From: Serilophus lunatus
Taxonomy: Eukaryota > Chordata > Aves > Passeriformes > Eurylaimidae
Length of the DNA: 64,000 bases
Assembly (NCBI GenBank): GCA_013399895.1
Contig: VXBA01001837.1
Span: forward strand, 1,022,022 to 1,086,021
Reading direction: 5' to 3'
The notes beneath the pieces were generated by a model. It was not told where the DNA came from, searched no databases, and saw only the letters and a list, made by a program, of their open reading frames with translations. Shown piece by piece: positions 41,801 to 51,987 of the stretch. Position numbers and translations under genes: made by a program. Positions within the stretch are counted from its first letter, which is position 1, and each line of letters starts with the position of its first letter.

Positions 41801-44800
41801 TCCGTGCTGTTGCTGAATAGTGGTGACATTTAGAAATTAGAAGGTACTGAGGAAATAGTAGCTGATAAGAACTATGGGTGCATATTTGTTGTTTGAACTA
41901 CCTGCTTGAAGAGTCACGGTCTGACAAAATCTGTCAGAACTTGACAGGTGGAATCTAGAAGACCATGAGTCCTCCTGTCGTGTGACTGCAGGACAGCATT
42001 GTTACAGGCACTTGCTTAGGTTATGTTGTCTGTGAAATAGTATGGGTAAAGGTTGACTAGAATCAGAGGATGTGCAACAAGGTCAGCAAGATGAAGCCGA
42101 TGATGCCTCAAATTAACAGTTAATCCATTAATTTTCTATGTTTCAATGGCTGTAGAGTGGAGATCAGGTCTGGCAGGTCATCTGATACTTTCCGACGAGG
42201 ATGTGACATCTGTTGTCCAAGGAACTTGGAAACGTCTGAACACTCTTCAGCATTACAAGGTCAGAACTCAGTCTGCCATTGCTTTGACTCTCATCTACAC
42301 ACCTTCACGCTCTATTTGTGACTCTCACTCCTGGTAGATCACTGTCAAAAGGTTGGACCTTTCTAGCAGCAGCATATTGAAATTAAGTTACTGCTGTGGC
42401 ACTCTGACTTAGGCATAGCCCTGTCCTTAGCCTGTATCTGAGATGTGGGCAGGTGTGGAACTTGGAAGGAAAGCACAAGTTCATGCCTGATGGCTGCTGC
42501 AGTGGAGGTGATGTGCTGGATCTGTTCATGTTCCAGTCCAGATCAGTTAGCAGGTGATGACACACTGGTCTGCAAAGTAGCTTCTAGGAATGGAAAGAGC
42601 GATTTTTTTAATTACCTTTCACCAACATGTCATATCTTGTACCAATGTGTCATACTTTGGTGCAAAGTGTTCTAGATGTGAATGACCTCAGTCCTTGAGT
42701 ATTATCTTCCTTGTACTTTGCACATCAGTTTTTTAATTGGTACAGACAAGATTTTGTCACCATTGTAAGACAGGGATGGTGCACCAAAATCCCTGTTTTT
42801 GTCCCTTTCTTTAGTGATGGTATAGTCTGTTTTGGTCTACAAGCATTTGCCTGTTATGCTGATGAGGAATATGTGCCATTTGTTTTGAATGTTGTTATTT
42901 TGCTTGTGTGCAGGTCCCTGATGGAGCAACAGTAGCACTAGTCCCACGCCTGACCAAACACATTCATAGGGAGAACCAAGATTACATCCCAGGAGAGAGT
43001 GAGTTTGATGCCTTGTTTTCATAAAATGATTTTAGAGTACTTGCTAGTTGGTAGGACAAGTCTCTTGCCATAGCCCCAGCTTTATGCCGGTATAGAAGGC
43101 TGACACATGCTTCGGACCCTCATAGGAATGTCAGGAAATGTGAGAGCTCGGAGAGGTGAGATGAGAGAAAAACAGAAGAGTGTGAGAGCACAGGAAAGTT
43201 GGACTGGGTGTGGAAATGCAGGACAAACACAGTGCAGGATAAGAAGTGTTCTCTACTTCTGACTCACCAGGGCTGAGTACAGTATGCAACTTGTAGAAAT
43301 CTCAATACCCTCAGGTGCTGAGCATGGCCTGAGGGTGGTGATGGGATGCCAGGCAGTTTCCTTACTGGCTGGCAGAGTAAACAGCTCCATGGATACTCCT
43401 CTGGCATGAGAGACAATAGCCACAGGTTACAGCTTAAGAGTTTCAGATTGGATGTGGGAAAAAACTTTCAGCAAACCCTGAAACAGACCACAGGGGTGAT
43501 GGGACATCTCTGTCTGGGGAAGTTTCCAAGACCTTGAAGGTTTTGAGTGGACAAAGGCAACATCCTGTAGTGTTAGCAATGGTTGTGCTCTGTGCAGAAG
43601 GCTGGATAGAGGCTTCTGAAAGTTCCTTCCCATTTATGTTTCTATCATGCTGGGAAATCGCACTTCCTTGGGGCTCACCTGACCAGGCTTTACTGCGAGA
43701 GAACCGACACTCATCTGTAAATAATTGTTTGGTTTAGAAACGCCAATGCTGGAGGATGCAGACGAAGGTGGGATCAAACTTTGGCATCTGGTAAAACCAA
43801 CAGAAGAGCCAGAGCTTCCCAAGCATCGGCGTGGGAGCTTGAGAGATAGGGAGCGAGCCAAGGCCATCCCAGAGATCTATCTGACACGTCTACTCTCAAT
43901 GAAGGTGAGAAGAAGCACAGACTGTGTTGTGCTTGGGAACTTGCCTTCCTTTATATGCCCTGGCAGACTGCAGGGATGTGTATGAAGATGAAGCAATACC
44001 CTTTACCTGCAATGGCTCTTAGTACATCTGACTCCTCTTCATGTGTTGCTTTGTTTATGAGCTTCTCCCTGGCCTCTGTTCCACAAGCCACTGGGGCCTC
44101 TTTCCTCCTTTGCTGCTGCTCCCTGCAGTGGGTGTGAGGTACCTTTGGATGGGTGAAGGGAGGTCACTGAGCTGAAAAGAGTGACCTGGGTTCTCCACTC
44201 TTCTCTGCCTGTGCTGAGTCTGTCCTTCTCGGTTCTCCACAGGGCACTCTACAGAAGTTTGTGGATGACTTGTTCCAGGTAATCCTCAGTACAAATCGTC
44301 CTGTCCCTCTGGCAGTCAAATACTTCTTTGACCTATTGGATGAGCAGGCCATACACTATGGGATTTCAGACCCTGAGACCATCCATATCTGGAAGACAAA
44401 CAGGTAGGGTGTTCCTGAGGGCCCTAGAGGAGGCACTGCTCATTTGCCTGGAGCAGATCACTTGCAAAGTGACAGCCACCTCTGCCTACTGAGGAGGAGC
44501 AAAAGGGAATGCAGAGCAGCAGAGCATGGGGGTGAAGAGCTGGTTTTGCTGGGAGAGCAAAGCTGAGAGATGCAGCAATGTGCAGAACACCTTTTGGCAC
44601 TGTAGCTGCTGCCTTTGCTGATGCCCTGTTGCAATTCTGTCCCGTCTGCAGCCTGCCCCTACGGTTCTGGATAAACATCATCAAGAATCCCCAGTTTGTT
44701 TTTGATGTGCAGACGTCGGATAATGTGGATGCTGTGCTGCTGGTCATTGCACAGACCTTCATGGACTCCTGTACAATAGCTGACCATAAGTTAGGGCGGG

Positions 44801-46721
44801 TGAGTACAGAGGGAGAAAGGGAGCATGGTTGGCACAGAGACCTGAGCAGTGCTGCCCCAGGAAGGCAAAAAACGTTTCCATAGCATCATGGGAACAGCAG
44901 GCCAGGCTCATTCTTGCTGCCATGTGCCACTGGAGAGTAATGGGGACTCCAGGGAAGAGAGGAGGAAATAGCTGATTTTGTTTAGCAACTGGAAACTTTT
45001 GAAGAGTGCTCTTTATTTACAGCTTACAGTTACTCGGGGGACAGACCTAAACTCTAGTTGGCTGTGACAGACAGTGGGAGTCACAGAATGCAGCTTGGGA
45101 CATTCAGGTTGGCCATTAGAAAAACTTTCTACCACCTCTACTCACCCTGTGCTGTGGATGGAACTGTCCAGTACAGGTCACCATAGATGGGATGGGTGGA
45201 CCTCTGGAAGATGTCAGGCATTGGTATGAGAAGCCATAGCTGATGTGATCTCATACTGGTGATCAACCAGCTCCAAATGGAAGGCTGGACTAGGATCCCC
45301 AGAGGCTATTTGAACTGCCTCTCCATGCAAAGGACAAAAAAATCCCTGAACCCAAATGAATGACAGAAAATAGCAGTGATGGTGTTACCTGCTGAGATTA
45401 GTCCACAGCATGATAAAGGAGCTTTTCATAATCAATTCTGGTTTTGGATGTTCAAGGACTCTCCAATCAATAAGCTGCTTTATGCCCGGGACATTCCTCG
45501 CTACAAGCAGATGGTGGAAAGGTAAGTGATGGATGTGAGGACTCAAAGTCTGAGCAGTGAGAAGGAGGAACCATGTACTAATTGCCTGTGTACCACTGTC
45601 CAGGTATTATGCGGACATTCGTCAGACCATCTCTGCCAGTGACCAGGAGATGAACTCTGCCCTGGCTGAGCTATCACGGGTAAATAAAATTATTTCAGAA
45701 GTCATCTGGCCTCTCACTTGTGTATCTAATAGAGAGTTACTTACACAAAGATAAGAGATATTCTAGTTGAATATGCATTTCTGCTCAGACGTGCTGACCA
45801 CTCCTAGCGGTTGCTCTGCACCACAGGGAGGGCAAGGGCCACTCTCAGGGCAAGGAGAACGTGTAGTTTTTCCTTTGCTAGGAACTGCTGGTGAATTCCC
45901 TGTCTTGTTGCTTTGTGCAATGGGCACATTTCCTAATGAGTTGTGAGGACACAAAATTTGGAAGAACAATTGTTAAGTGTCTCACGGTTTTGTCTAATAT
46001 CCTCTCTTCTACACAGAATTACTCAGGTGACCTCAATTCCTTGGTGGCTCTACATGAATTGTACAAATACATCAATAAGTACTATGACCAGGTGAGTGTG
46101 TGTTTCTTGCAGATATGAACATGCCCTTCTCCTTTTACCATCCAAACAAAAAACCTAAAAAAATTAACAATTAAGAGCTGCCAAACTATTACAGCACTGT
46201 GCATTATTTCATTGGCATGTGTAGCTCATGTCATGAGTTTCCTTTATTCTTACCAAAGAGAGAGGAAAGAAATCACCAAAAAGAACTCTCTAACTTGGAG
46301 GCAGTTCATATACACTTCTTTTTTTTTAACTCTAATACCCAAAAACTCTACTTAAAAACAAAATGCCGTTAGTTCAGATTAATTTACTAAAGACTTAATT
46401 TTCAGGTGAGAAGTTTAGCATTCTTTTCACCCAGTGAAGTTTATAAGCTATTACAATGAATCTGGAATACTTACTTTGTAGTTAATGAGATTAATTGCTA
46501 CATAACCACCCTAGACTTGAGTGCACTGGATTCCAGCTTGGGGCTCCCCATGGAATTCAGCTGGCTGAGTGTTGTGTGCTGGAGAAAGGATGCCAGTGAG
46601 CTCTGTCTTGTTGCAGATCATTACTGCCTTGGAAGAAGACCCAACGGCACAGAAGATGCAGCTTGGATATAGACTGCAACAGATTGCAGCAGCTGTGGAG
46701 AATAAAGTCACAGATTTGTGA
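10987..46721 (+). CDS. PLXNB1: Plexin-B1, semaphorin receptor (36 coding exons)
   Basis: This is a single-pass receptor for class 4 semaphorins (Sema4D in mammals) that signals to R-Ras/Rap and RhoA. Coding exons: 10987-12120, 16624-16806, 17191-17319, 19018-19118, 19772-19904, 20596-20752, 23555-23663, 23762-23870, 24470-25330, 25449-25574, 26650-26772, 27788-27881, 28047-28213, 29252-29403, 31181-31286, 32900-33036, 33641-33817, 34035-34203, 35280-35522, 36785-36961, 37266-37414, 37781-37881, 38636-38853, 39038-39216, 39931-39997, 40553-40699, 41159-41336, 42156-42259, 42914-42998, 43738-43904, 44243-44403, 44652-44799, 45457-45521, 45604-45679, 46017-46091, 46617-46721. All introns are GT-AG and phases agree throughout, giving 2203 residues. 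The start is the first ATG after the acceptor at 10976; the only in-frame codons before it are GTG, TTT and ATC. The mucin-like exon, the juxtamembrane wording (SLPEFT-like, then VQMGNL) and the VTDL end point to B1 rather than B2 or B3. No frameshift or stop was found, so the gene looks functional. Confidence 0.95.
14115..14158. repeat. Near-perfect inverted repeat (hairpin)
   Basis: The left arm ttctagtgtttcctacctg pairs over all 19 bases with the right arm caggtagg...aaacactagaa. The only defects are a 4-base bulge (aagc) and a 2-base loop. It lies in the plexin intron between 12120 and 16624. It could be a small palindrome, a decayed foldback element or a hairpin RNA; the tiny loop argues against a standard microRNA precursor. 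Confidence 0.7.
16624..19904 (+). CDS. PLXNB1: PLXNB1 exons 2-5: end of sema domain and PSI1
   Basis: Exons 16624-16806 and 17191-17319 complete the sema propeller (residues 379-482; the blade motif FLGDSKGRLHKVYL spans their junction). Exons 19018-19118 and 19772-19904 encode the first cysteine-rich PSI module, residues about 491-540, with the typical CxxC...PYCGWC spacing followed by C-x(5)-C. The exon pair ends with ISREEKRN, a stretch also found after PSI1 in mammalian plexin-B1. Phases 0, 0, 2 and 0 match across the junctions. The 4.5 kb intron before 16624 and the 1.7 kb intron before 19018 show no further coding signal. Confidence 0.93.
20596..23870 (+). CDS. PLXNB1: PLXNB1 exons 6-8: inter-PSI linker and PSI2
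   Basis: Three exons (20596-20752, 23555-23663, 23762-23870; residues 561-685) encode the all-beta linker ending in VDFSFYDCAAV and the second PSI module, with CQKCVSSLWGCNWC as its cysteine core. The linker block contains the paired acidic/aromatic segment EEEFYSCYFEDYES. A 2.8 kb intron (20753-23554) separates the first exon from the others and contains no recognised repeat or gene. Each splice site is a normal GT-AG site and phase is kept at 1, 2, 0. Confidence 0.92.
24470..25330 (+). CDS. PLXNB1: PLXNB1 exon 9: Ser/Thr/Pro-rich mucin-like stalk
   Basis: One 861-base exon (287 codons, residues 686-972) is read in phase 0 from AQIPTSS. Its first 200 residues are dominated by Thr, Ser, Pro and Ala with many TTxP, TEP and PTE units, so dense O-glycosylation is likely. 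The last 80 residues change character and become acidic (LLEEGTELQDTEDWMDLLQ, then DVPDFPRILHPDLDYQYD). Mammalian plexin-B1 has a comparable Pro/Ser/Thr-rich insert here, whereas B3 lacks a long one, and this supports the B1 call. The long antisense reading frames here are products of the biased composition. Confidence 0.93.
25449..28213 (+). CDS. PLXNB1: PLXNB1 exons 10-13: linker and PSI3
   Basis: Exons 25449-25574, 26650-26772, 27788-27881 and 28047-28213 encode residues 973-1142. They hold the IPT-like segment before PSI3 (KITLLGKNFHLYQ), the FNAVVFVQRRRHLRVD strand and the third PSI module with CSRCQTADSKYNCVWCG. The third exon ends in phase 1 and joins as VTFYNC. A minus-strand CR1 fragment lies in the intron after 26772. 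Splice sites are normal throughout. Confidence 0.92.
27148..27240 (-). repeat. Avian CR1 3' end fragment
   Basis: The + strand reads tcacagaataacagaataac, then aggttggaagaaacctcaga, then gatcatcgagtccaagctcc. This is the reverse complement of the conserved CR1 3' end (CCAACC... followed by short ATTCTGTGA-type terminal repeats). It lies in the plexin intron after 26772. A short, 5'-truncated, minus-oriented CR1 copy of this kind is characteristic of bird genomes. Confidence 0.75.
29252..36961 (+). CDS. PLXNB1: PLXNB1 exons 14-20: IPT domains and proprotein-convertase region
   Basis: Seven exons (29252-29403, 31181-31286, 32900-33036, 33641-33817, 34035-34203, 35280-35522, 36785-36961; residues 1143-1529) form the immunoglobulin-like IPT/TIG repeats. 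Each repeat opens with a P-x-G-P-x-x-GGT type motif (YPLSGPVEGGTRITITG, then PTQGPKAGGTCLTLLG, then SGGRVLRVHGYNLDVV). Exon 18 carries two clustered furin-type sites, RRRR at 1362-1365 and RWRR at 1369-1372. The second aligns with the known convertase cleavage site of human plexin-B1. Exon 20 adds a third, RTKR at 1516-1519, about 38 residues before the membrane. Cleavage would give a non-covalently or disulphide-linked two-chain receptor. Confidence 0.92.
31466..31570. repeat. Ancient CR1/L3-like LINE relic, left part
   Basis: The wording attataagaacagctgtact, then gggtaatactaaagatcctg, then tagtctagtgatc corresponds to the opening of the same old amniote repeat seen at 3170-4090 (agaacRgccatactgggtcagaccaa type). 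It is degraded and lies in the plexin intron after 31286. It may be one element with the relic at 32230-32570, with unrecognisable sequence between. Confidence 0.45.
32230..32570. repeat. Ancient CR1/L3-like LINE relic, right part
   Basis: Blocks such as taaatatgtttaacagctca, ggtctcaacataaattctta and gggctccctactggtaatct, followed by a ttatccaattactgatctga segment, match in order the later part of the same old repeat family as 3170-4090. No frame is open. It lies about 270 bases before the 43-base T tract and exon 16 of PLXNB1. Confidence 0.5.
32838..32880 (+). repeat. 43-base poly(T) tract next to the exon 16 acceptor
   Basis: An uninterrupted run of 43 T bases ends 19 bases before the first base of PLXNB1 exon 16 (32900). 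The sequence between them is also pyrimidine-rich (cttttcctccctcttctag). The tract therefore acts as, or extends, the polypyrimidine tract of this acceptor. It may instead be the tail of a retroposed minus-strand element, but no body was recognised. Confidence 0.9.
34925..34955 (-). repeat. Possible tiny CR1 3' end scrap
   Basis: The stretch tcacagaatcattcagattg at about 34928 resembles the terminal 25-30 bases of an avian CR1 in reverse orientation. The similarity then stops, so this is a weak call. Confidence 0.3.
37266..37881 (+). CDS. PLXNB1: PLXNB1 exons 21-22: membrane helix and juxtamembrane segment
   Basis: Exon 37266-37414 encodes the last extracellular residues and one membrane helix, residues about 1558-1578, which starts IGLGVGASFVAL and has GxGxG spacing suited to helix packing. 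Exon 37781-37881 encodes the cytoplasmic juxtamembrane segment RRKSKQALRDYKK followed by a short coiled coil (QIQLENLETSVRDRCKKEFTD). In plexins this segment helps to keep the receptor as an inhibited monomer or to set up the active dimer. Confidence 0.94.
38636..39997 (+). CDS. PLXNB1: PLXNB1 exons 23-25: first half of the GAP domain with the Arg-Arg pair
   Basis: Exons 38636-38853, 39038-39216 and 39931-39997 (residues 1613-1767) start the split R-Ras/Rap GTPase-activating domain. Conserved blocks include SGIPFLDYK-like VGTGIPFLDYK, RIFFPGHRESPL, and KLMLRRTETVVEKLL. The two arginines R1744 and R1745 match the catalytic pair R1677/R1678 of human plexin-B1. The codon of the second is split by the 714-base intron after 39216 (AG joined to G). 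Confidence 0.94.
40553..43904 (+). CDS. PLXNB1: PLXNB1 exons 26-30: Rho-GTPase-binding insert
   Basis: Exons 40553-40699, 41159-41336, 42156-42259, 42914-42998 and 43738-43904 (residues 1768-1994) encode [21 protein letters not shown], then the ubiquitin-like domain that binds Rnd1 and Rac1. Its core motifs are KVLDCDTITQVKEKILDQIY, GHLILSDEDVT and LNTLQHYKV. It ends with the basic segment PKHRRGSLRDRERAKAIPEIYLTRLLSMK that re-enters the GAP fold. A CR1-like relic sits in the intron before 43738. Confidence 0.94.
43420..43655 (+). repeat. CR1 3' region relic
   Basis: The run agattggatgtgggaaaaaa is followed at the expected spacing by a gaccttgaaggttttgagtg block and an aggctggatagaggcttctg block. 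It ends with gttccttcccatttatgtt and tctatcatg. This follows the order of the avian CR1 3' region (aggaaaaa...; aggctggat...; tcccttccaac...; ttctatgat). It sits in the plexin intron between 42998 and 43738 in sense orientation. Confidence 0.55.
44243..46721 (+). CDS. PLXNB1: PLXNB1 exons 31-36: second half of the GAP domain and PDZ ligand
   Basis: Exons 44243-44403, 44652-44799, 45457-45521, 45604-45679, 46017-46091 and 46617-46721 (residues 1995-2203) complete the GAP domain. SLPLRFWINIIKNPQF contains R2052, which corresponds to the third catalytic arginine of the family. The C-terminus reads AAAVENKVTDL; the last four residues form the type I PDZ ligand through which B-type plexins hold the RhoA exchange factors ARHGEF11/12. 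The stop is TGA at 46719-46721. The acceptor before 45457 (ttcaag) has a weak pyrimidine tract, but the reading frame and conservation leave no doubt about it. Confidence 0.94.
45080..45330 (+). repeat. Possible CR1 relic
   Basis: The phrase attcaggttggccattagaa followed by aaactttct resembles the CR1 phrase ttaggttggatattaggaaaaa, and aggctggactaggatcccca near 45283 resembles a later part. The similarity is patchy, and this is only a suggestion for a masked search. Confidence 0.35.
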
Positions 46722-49700
46722 CAGGCACAGACAGACTGCTCTCCCCTGGCTGAACGGGGACAGTGCTCATCCTAGTTTATACACAGGGTGTCCTGCTGCC
46801 ATTGGAACCAGACTCTCCAAGGAACCTGCAGGTGACACGAGAAGGGATGGCCAAGGCAGTACAAAGTACAAGCGTCCTTGCATCTCAGAGAATATTTTTT
46901 TACAGTTTTTTTTCTTTTTAAAAGCAAAACAAAACACACACAAAAAAAGGACAAACTTTGTTTTTTCCCTGGCAGACTGTTGCAGGGTCACACAGGTCCT
47001 TCCTACAGATGTTACATGAATGTGCCAAGTTTCCAAACCATATTGTCGAAGAGGCAGATGACAACACTGAGCACTGTCTGTGGAGTCCTTGGCCTCGCAC
47101 AGATGAGCTTACCAGTGCTGTGACACTCCTTGCTGCAGCTGTTCACTTCAGTGTGGATCAGGAAGCTTTCCCTGAGCTGACTGCTGTGCTAACCTCTGTC
47201 CCCAGCTAGTGAGCATTCCTGCAGTGTCTTACCTGAGAAACGTCTTGCAGCGATGTCCCTGCTCATTCTGGATGGTGGATGTAGGAAGGAGAGTTTCTGA
47301 AGGGAAGGTCTCTTGCTCCACAGTGCTCTGGTCTCTGATAGCTCATGTGTGGCACCTGTTTGGCTCTAACATGCTCAGCAGCATGTGTGCTCGCCCAGGG
47401 GTCCACTGTACATGAACAGCACCCCCTCACCCTTTCCCTGAGGACAAATTCATCATGTGAGAGTCGTTGCCTGGCTCGTCTCAGTCTCCGCTGACCCAGC
47501 TCGGATCTGTCTTCCTGGTTCCTTGTGGTCGGAGGTTGCCCTGCTCTTTGGAAAAGCACAAAAAATGCCTTGTGCCATTCCCCCTTCCTTCAGTGTCCAG
47601 CTGTTCTGCTGCTCTGAACTGGATTTGTAAATACCCTCAGAAAGTTAATGTATTTAAATGCTAAAGGAGAATGTTTAACTTTGTGGCTTTGAGACAAAGC
47701 TTTCCTTGGAGAGAAGTATCTCTGTGCACTTCTACTGACAAACGTGTGTCAGCACTGGAGCAGTTTTCTCCACTGCTTTGTCTGCAGGGATAACTCGTAG
47801 GTGTCTCCGCTGTCATACCAGCAACTTGCTTTTCCCTACAGATCAGTTCCAGGCTCTCTGTGTGCTCTTCTGTTAGGCTTGCCTTACACCTTTTTCTCAG
47901 CTCCACTTCCCAAACTCTCCTGTCATGGCACGTAGAAGGGTTATTTGGGGAGCTGTGAACTTGAAGGAGCTGTGAAACACAACTGCATTGTTCCCAAGGA
48001 TGGTCAGGTGTCCTGCAAATGGGAATGATTCGTGCATGGAAAGAGAGGCTGGAGCCAGGAACAAGCAGTTAGTTGACAGCTGTCACTGGGCAGCTCCTCA
48101 CTGCTCTCTTCTTAGTTCCTCCACTTTGTGAACAAAGTGCTTTGCCCTTCTGGGAGGCAATTCCTGTTTATAAGGGTGCCCTATTCATTTTCTTCCCATC
48201 CTGCTGCTAATTCCACACTAATGTCCTGCATGCCTGTGGCAGGTAGACAGGTCTGACTCCTCTGTCACATCCCCAAGGTGTTGATTGTGTGAGCCCAGGG
48301 GAGCAGAGTTAGAACAGGGTAGGATCATGTCCCTACCTCTCTTTACATTGCACATAGCATTAGTTCCAGGTCTATCCCATCAGCCCTGTGACTTTGTGCA
48401 AGTGCTGTGCAGTTGCAAAACTGTTCTTGGAGCAATATAACAACAGGCTAATGCTGGCCTCTCTTGATACAAAGCCAGCTCTCCTGTGACCCTCTCTCAG
48501 CAGTATTCCCAGGCACCATGTGCCCAGAGTATGACTGACATTCCTATGCCACCTTCTGCTCCCATCCTGCTATGTAGAGCAGCTGGGGAGCTGGCTGACT
48601 TCTGCTAGGTGGGAAGTGTTTGGGCAGAGTTTTCTTCTCTTCCCCCAGGAGATGACCAGTTTAGGTCTCACTCCTGCCTGACCACCCATTTCCACAAAAC
48701 TTATGGGAACTTAGCATCTCTGAAACTTCTGTCTTGACTAAATCTGATTAAATTGGCCCCAAAAAAGCTATGTGGAGGAAAGGTCCGGTAAATGGGAAAA
48801 AGCCAACACAGTGCAGGTAAAGACCATTCCTTTAGGAACTGCAGGAGGTGATTCCCTGGTGTGAGGTAGGGGCAGGTGTAGTGGTGGAGTAGCGTTGTCC
48901 CCTTGTGCGTTGGCGGATGGACTTTCTGCCCTGGACAGCAAGGCCTAGTTTATGGCCTCTCCTACTCACTGAGTGTCTGCCAGGAGCCACAGGCTCTCTG
49001 CTGGATTTCTGGCTCCGCAGACCGGTAGTGTCTGCCCCTGTTTTTGCAGAATTATCTCTGCGCTTTCCCAAAACAGGGTGGCTTGAGGCTTAATTCTCAA
49101 TCCACCTCAAACGCGTGCACATCCTCCTTGCTTCTCAGTTGTGCTCCTGGATGTTGCAAGTGAGCTGCTTTCTCCCAGTGTACCTGTGAAAGTCTGCTTT
49201 TATTAGAGCAATAATTGAGAGTTAAAAATAGAGCTAAACATAGGTGATAGACTTATTTAACATCTTCAGCTTGTCCTTGCATGGCTGGACAGGAGGCACT
49301 GCCTGGTGCAGGTGCAGCGAGGGTGGAAAGCTGGTAGTGCCTGTCTCTTCCCATCTGTCTGTCCCTGGTGTTCTAGATACCAGCATCCTCCTCCCCTGCA
49401 GACATGCACTGAAGGCCCCTCTCTGGAATCAATTTGGTGTTTAGGCATGGCTCTTCTTCTCTCCGTCCATGCCCTTCTCCTGTGGCAAAACCATTATTAC
49501 AACAGGGTCCTGTTGCATTTAGATTTGCACGAAACAGGTTTTATTATGAAATTCCCTATTGCAGGGAAGACTAATTTATTTATTCCTTACAATTCTTGTA
49601 AGATTTTCCAGTCTCTGCTAGATTCCACGACCAACTTGTCAGACGCTCTGGAGACAAACATTCCTTCTCAAGGACAGAGAATCCTCTCTGGATGTTTTTG

Positions 49701-50605
49701 TTTGCTTACAGGTAGCAAGTTCTGTGGGCACCAGCAGGGAGAGCCCTGCCACCACGGCCAGTGCCCTCCTGTGGGACAGAGGCACAGCGAGGAGATGGTG
49801 CTGCTCTAACGGGACCTTCAGAAAGGCGACGTTCCCCAGTGGCAGCTTTATGTAGTACTGTGGTCAGAGAGAGGAACTTGCTTCTGCCCTGGTCTGACTG
49901 AAAGGCTGAAAACTGATCAGTATTAAGATAAATCTCCCTCCATTGGTGTATTTGAATGTCTCTCCCATCAGCACAGTGAAGTGTAGCTGGCACCCACGTA
50001 ATGTAGATGTGAGAGCTCTTGCTTTCATCTGTCTGGTGGCAAGTTTTTGTTTGTTTGTTTGTAGAAATGATGGCTAATTTTACATTAAAATAGAGGGTTC
50101 TCGTATGCTGCTGCCTTAGTGCAATGCTGTTTCTTTTTCAGGGTGTGCCCCAGTTGCAGCCAGATGCTGCTTTTTTTTTTTGTTTTGGTGCCTTTCTTGT
50201 GGGGATGATTCTTTTGGTTTCCAGAACACCCAGGGCATTTGCTCTAATAGTCTTTTTCCCAGTCCTGTCCTAGTGTTTCTGCCCTCTCTCAGCCTTGTTA
50301 CTTGGTGTCTGTCTGTTCTGTTACGGTATGGCCTGACCTGCATTTATGCCCTGCCAAACCTTGAGTTCTGCTCAGAGCACCCAAGGTACTGTCTTTCTCA
50401 AATTGGAATTAATAATTAATATAAAAAGCTTGAAAAAAATCTGAATTTTGTTACATAGTGTAATAACTGTTTGTAGATACTGTTCTGAGATGTAGGAATC
50501 TATTGGTGATATAAGAGGTTTTGTCTGTAAATAATCAGTTTAGAGTCCAAATGATTTTAATAAAGAGAATTCTTACACAATAATTCAATAAATTTTAATA
50601 TACAA
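46722..50605 (+). other. PLXNB1: PLXNB1 3' untranslated region (inferred)
   Basis: No exon with family similarity is found between the plexin stop codon and the tandem AATAAA signals at 50559 and 50587. The simplest reading is one 3' UTR of about 3.9 kb. It has a T-rich/A-rich stretch at 46892-46955 and a GTTT-type run at 50047-50061. Other possible earlier ends are the ATTAAA motifs at about 48748 and at 50084. The extent is inferred; only the stop codon and the signals are seen. Confidence 0.6.
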
Positions 50606-50630
50606 CCTCTGTGTCATGCTTGTGTTGCAT
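50559..50630 (+). terminator. Tandem polyadenylation signals with GT-rich downstream element
   Basis: AATAAA occurs at 50559-50564 and again at 50587-50592. A GT-rich element (tctgtgtcatgcttgtgttg) follows at about 50609-50630, the arrangement expected of a strong cleavage and polyadenylation site, with cleavage near 50600-50608. This is taken as the end of the PLXNB1 transcript. Confidence 0.65.
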
Positions 50631-51987
50631 GATGATGCAATTACCCAGAATGTTTTTGCCTCTTTTTCCTCCTAAGTGGGAACCATGTGCTCCTGAGCAC
50701 CAGGACCTGGGACCCCTATGTGGGGCTTAGGGCTTTTCCCTCCTGCCCCCTCCATAGGTTTTGTTTCTTCAAGATGATCTTGTGCCACCTTCCACCTAGA
50801 TCCCACCGTATCTGCATTTCCAGAGCTCCAGTACTAGCCCTGCTTATGGGAGGAGGCAGTTTCCCTCCACAGACACTCCTATTGGGCTGGCACTGAGGGC
50901 ACGTGGCACGTGGCAACTCTGGCTGTGGTCTCCCACTGTAGGTAAGGGTCGCTGAAGGTACAGTTTAATGTTGGTCACTGTTGTCCACTAGTGTGAGGCA
51001 GGAACCAATTTTCCTAAATTACCAAAATAACTTAATTCTTAACTGAATTGCAGTTCTTCCCAGGCAGAAAGCTGGCTCCTGGCCCATCTATCCTCTTTCC
51101 TTCCCCCCCATCACTTCCTTTACTAGCAGAGTTTTGGATAGAGTCTGCCTCTCTCCCCCTTTTAGTCCCTCCTCTCTGTACTCTCTGTGTTCTTGTTGCC
51201 CTTTTAGGGGTCACAAACCACTTGTCCCTCCCGTGCTGCCCTGCACAGCTCAGTACCCAGCCTGGTGCAGCCTCTGCCCCCTCCCTTGGTATTTTTAGTG
51301 CAGGGAAGGCAGGTGAGAGCAGAGGGGCACAGGCAGGGGGAGAATCGCTCTGGGAGGCCCCGGCCTGGGTTTGGCAGCCTGGAGCTGCAGCAGAGCTACT
51401 GCAAGGCAAGGTTAACCCTTTGGTGCAGGGCCGAGGCTTGGTCTCTGCAGCCTCAGCCAGGAAACCCGAGCTATGTGAGCCCAGGGCCCCAGCGAGGGGG
51501 AGGCCAGGCCATGCCCAGCTCTGGTGTGAGGCTACGAATGTGGCAGTGGGGAAAAAAATGTGCATTTTACTGTGTGTGGCCTTTTCCTCCCCAGTGTTGC
51601 ATGGTGCTGGGATGCTCGAGTCGCTGCAGGGAGAGTGCTGCTGCAGCTGCTCTCCAAGAGAAAGGAAAAGGGGAAGCATGGGCTTTGTGGTCGCCAGCAT
51701 CATGCTGTGACGGTGTTTGGCTGTGTGTGGGCACTGCTGGGGAGGGTGAGGTGCCTCAGGTCCGGCAGCATGGCACATGGATGGGCTTGGGGAGCCTGTC
51801 CTCTGTGCCAGGCACAGGCTGGCGATGGCTGTGCCAGGTGGATGGTGCTGCAGTAACAAGTCCTGCCAACACACTGCTGGGAGCAGTGGGGAGACTCAAG
51901 CAGCCCTGTGATTTCTGGGTCTGAGGATGGTGGAGCAGAGGGGGAGGATTTCTCTGTTTCCATCTCAGCAGAGCTGTGAATTTCCCA

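Noticed and set aside
10987..46721. Assignment of the plexin to PLXNB3 because of the neighbouring SRPK gene
   Set aside because: The long mucin-like exon, the convertase-site region and the juxtamembrane and cytoplasmic wording fit plexin-B1 far better than B3; the neighbour is better explained by an ancient paired duplication.
51032..51924. Long overlapping open frames on both strands
   Set aside because: They are open on both strands at once in a GC-richer stretch, show low-complexity translations with no family similarity, and have no consistent splice structure.
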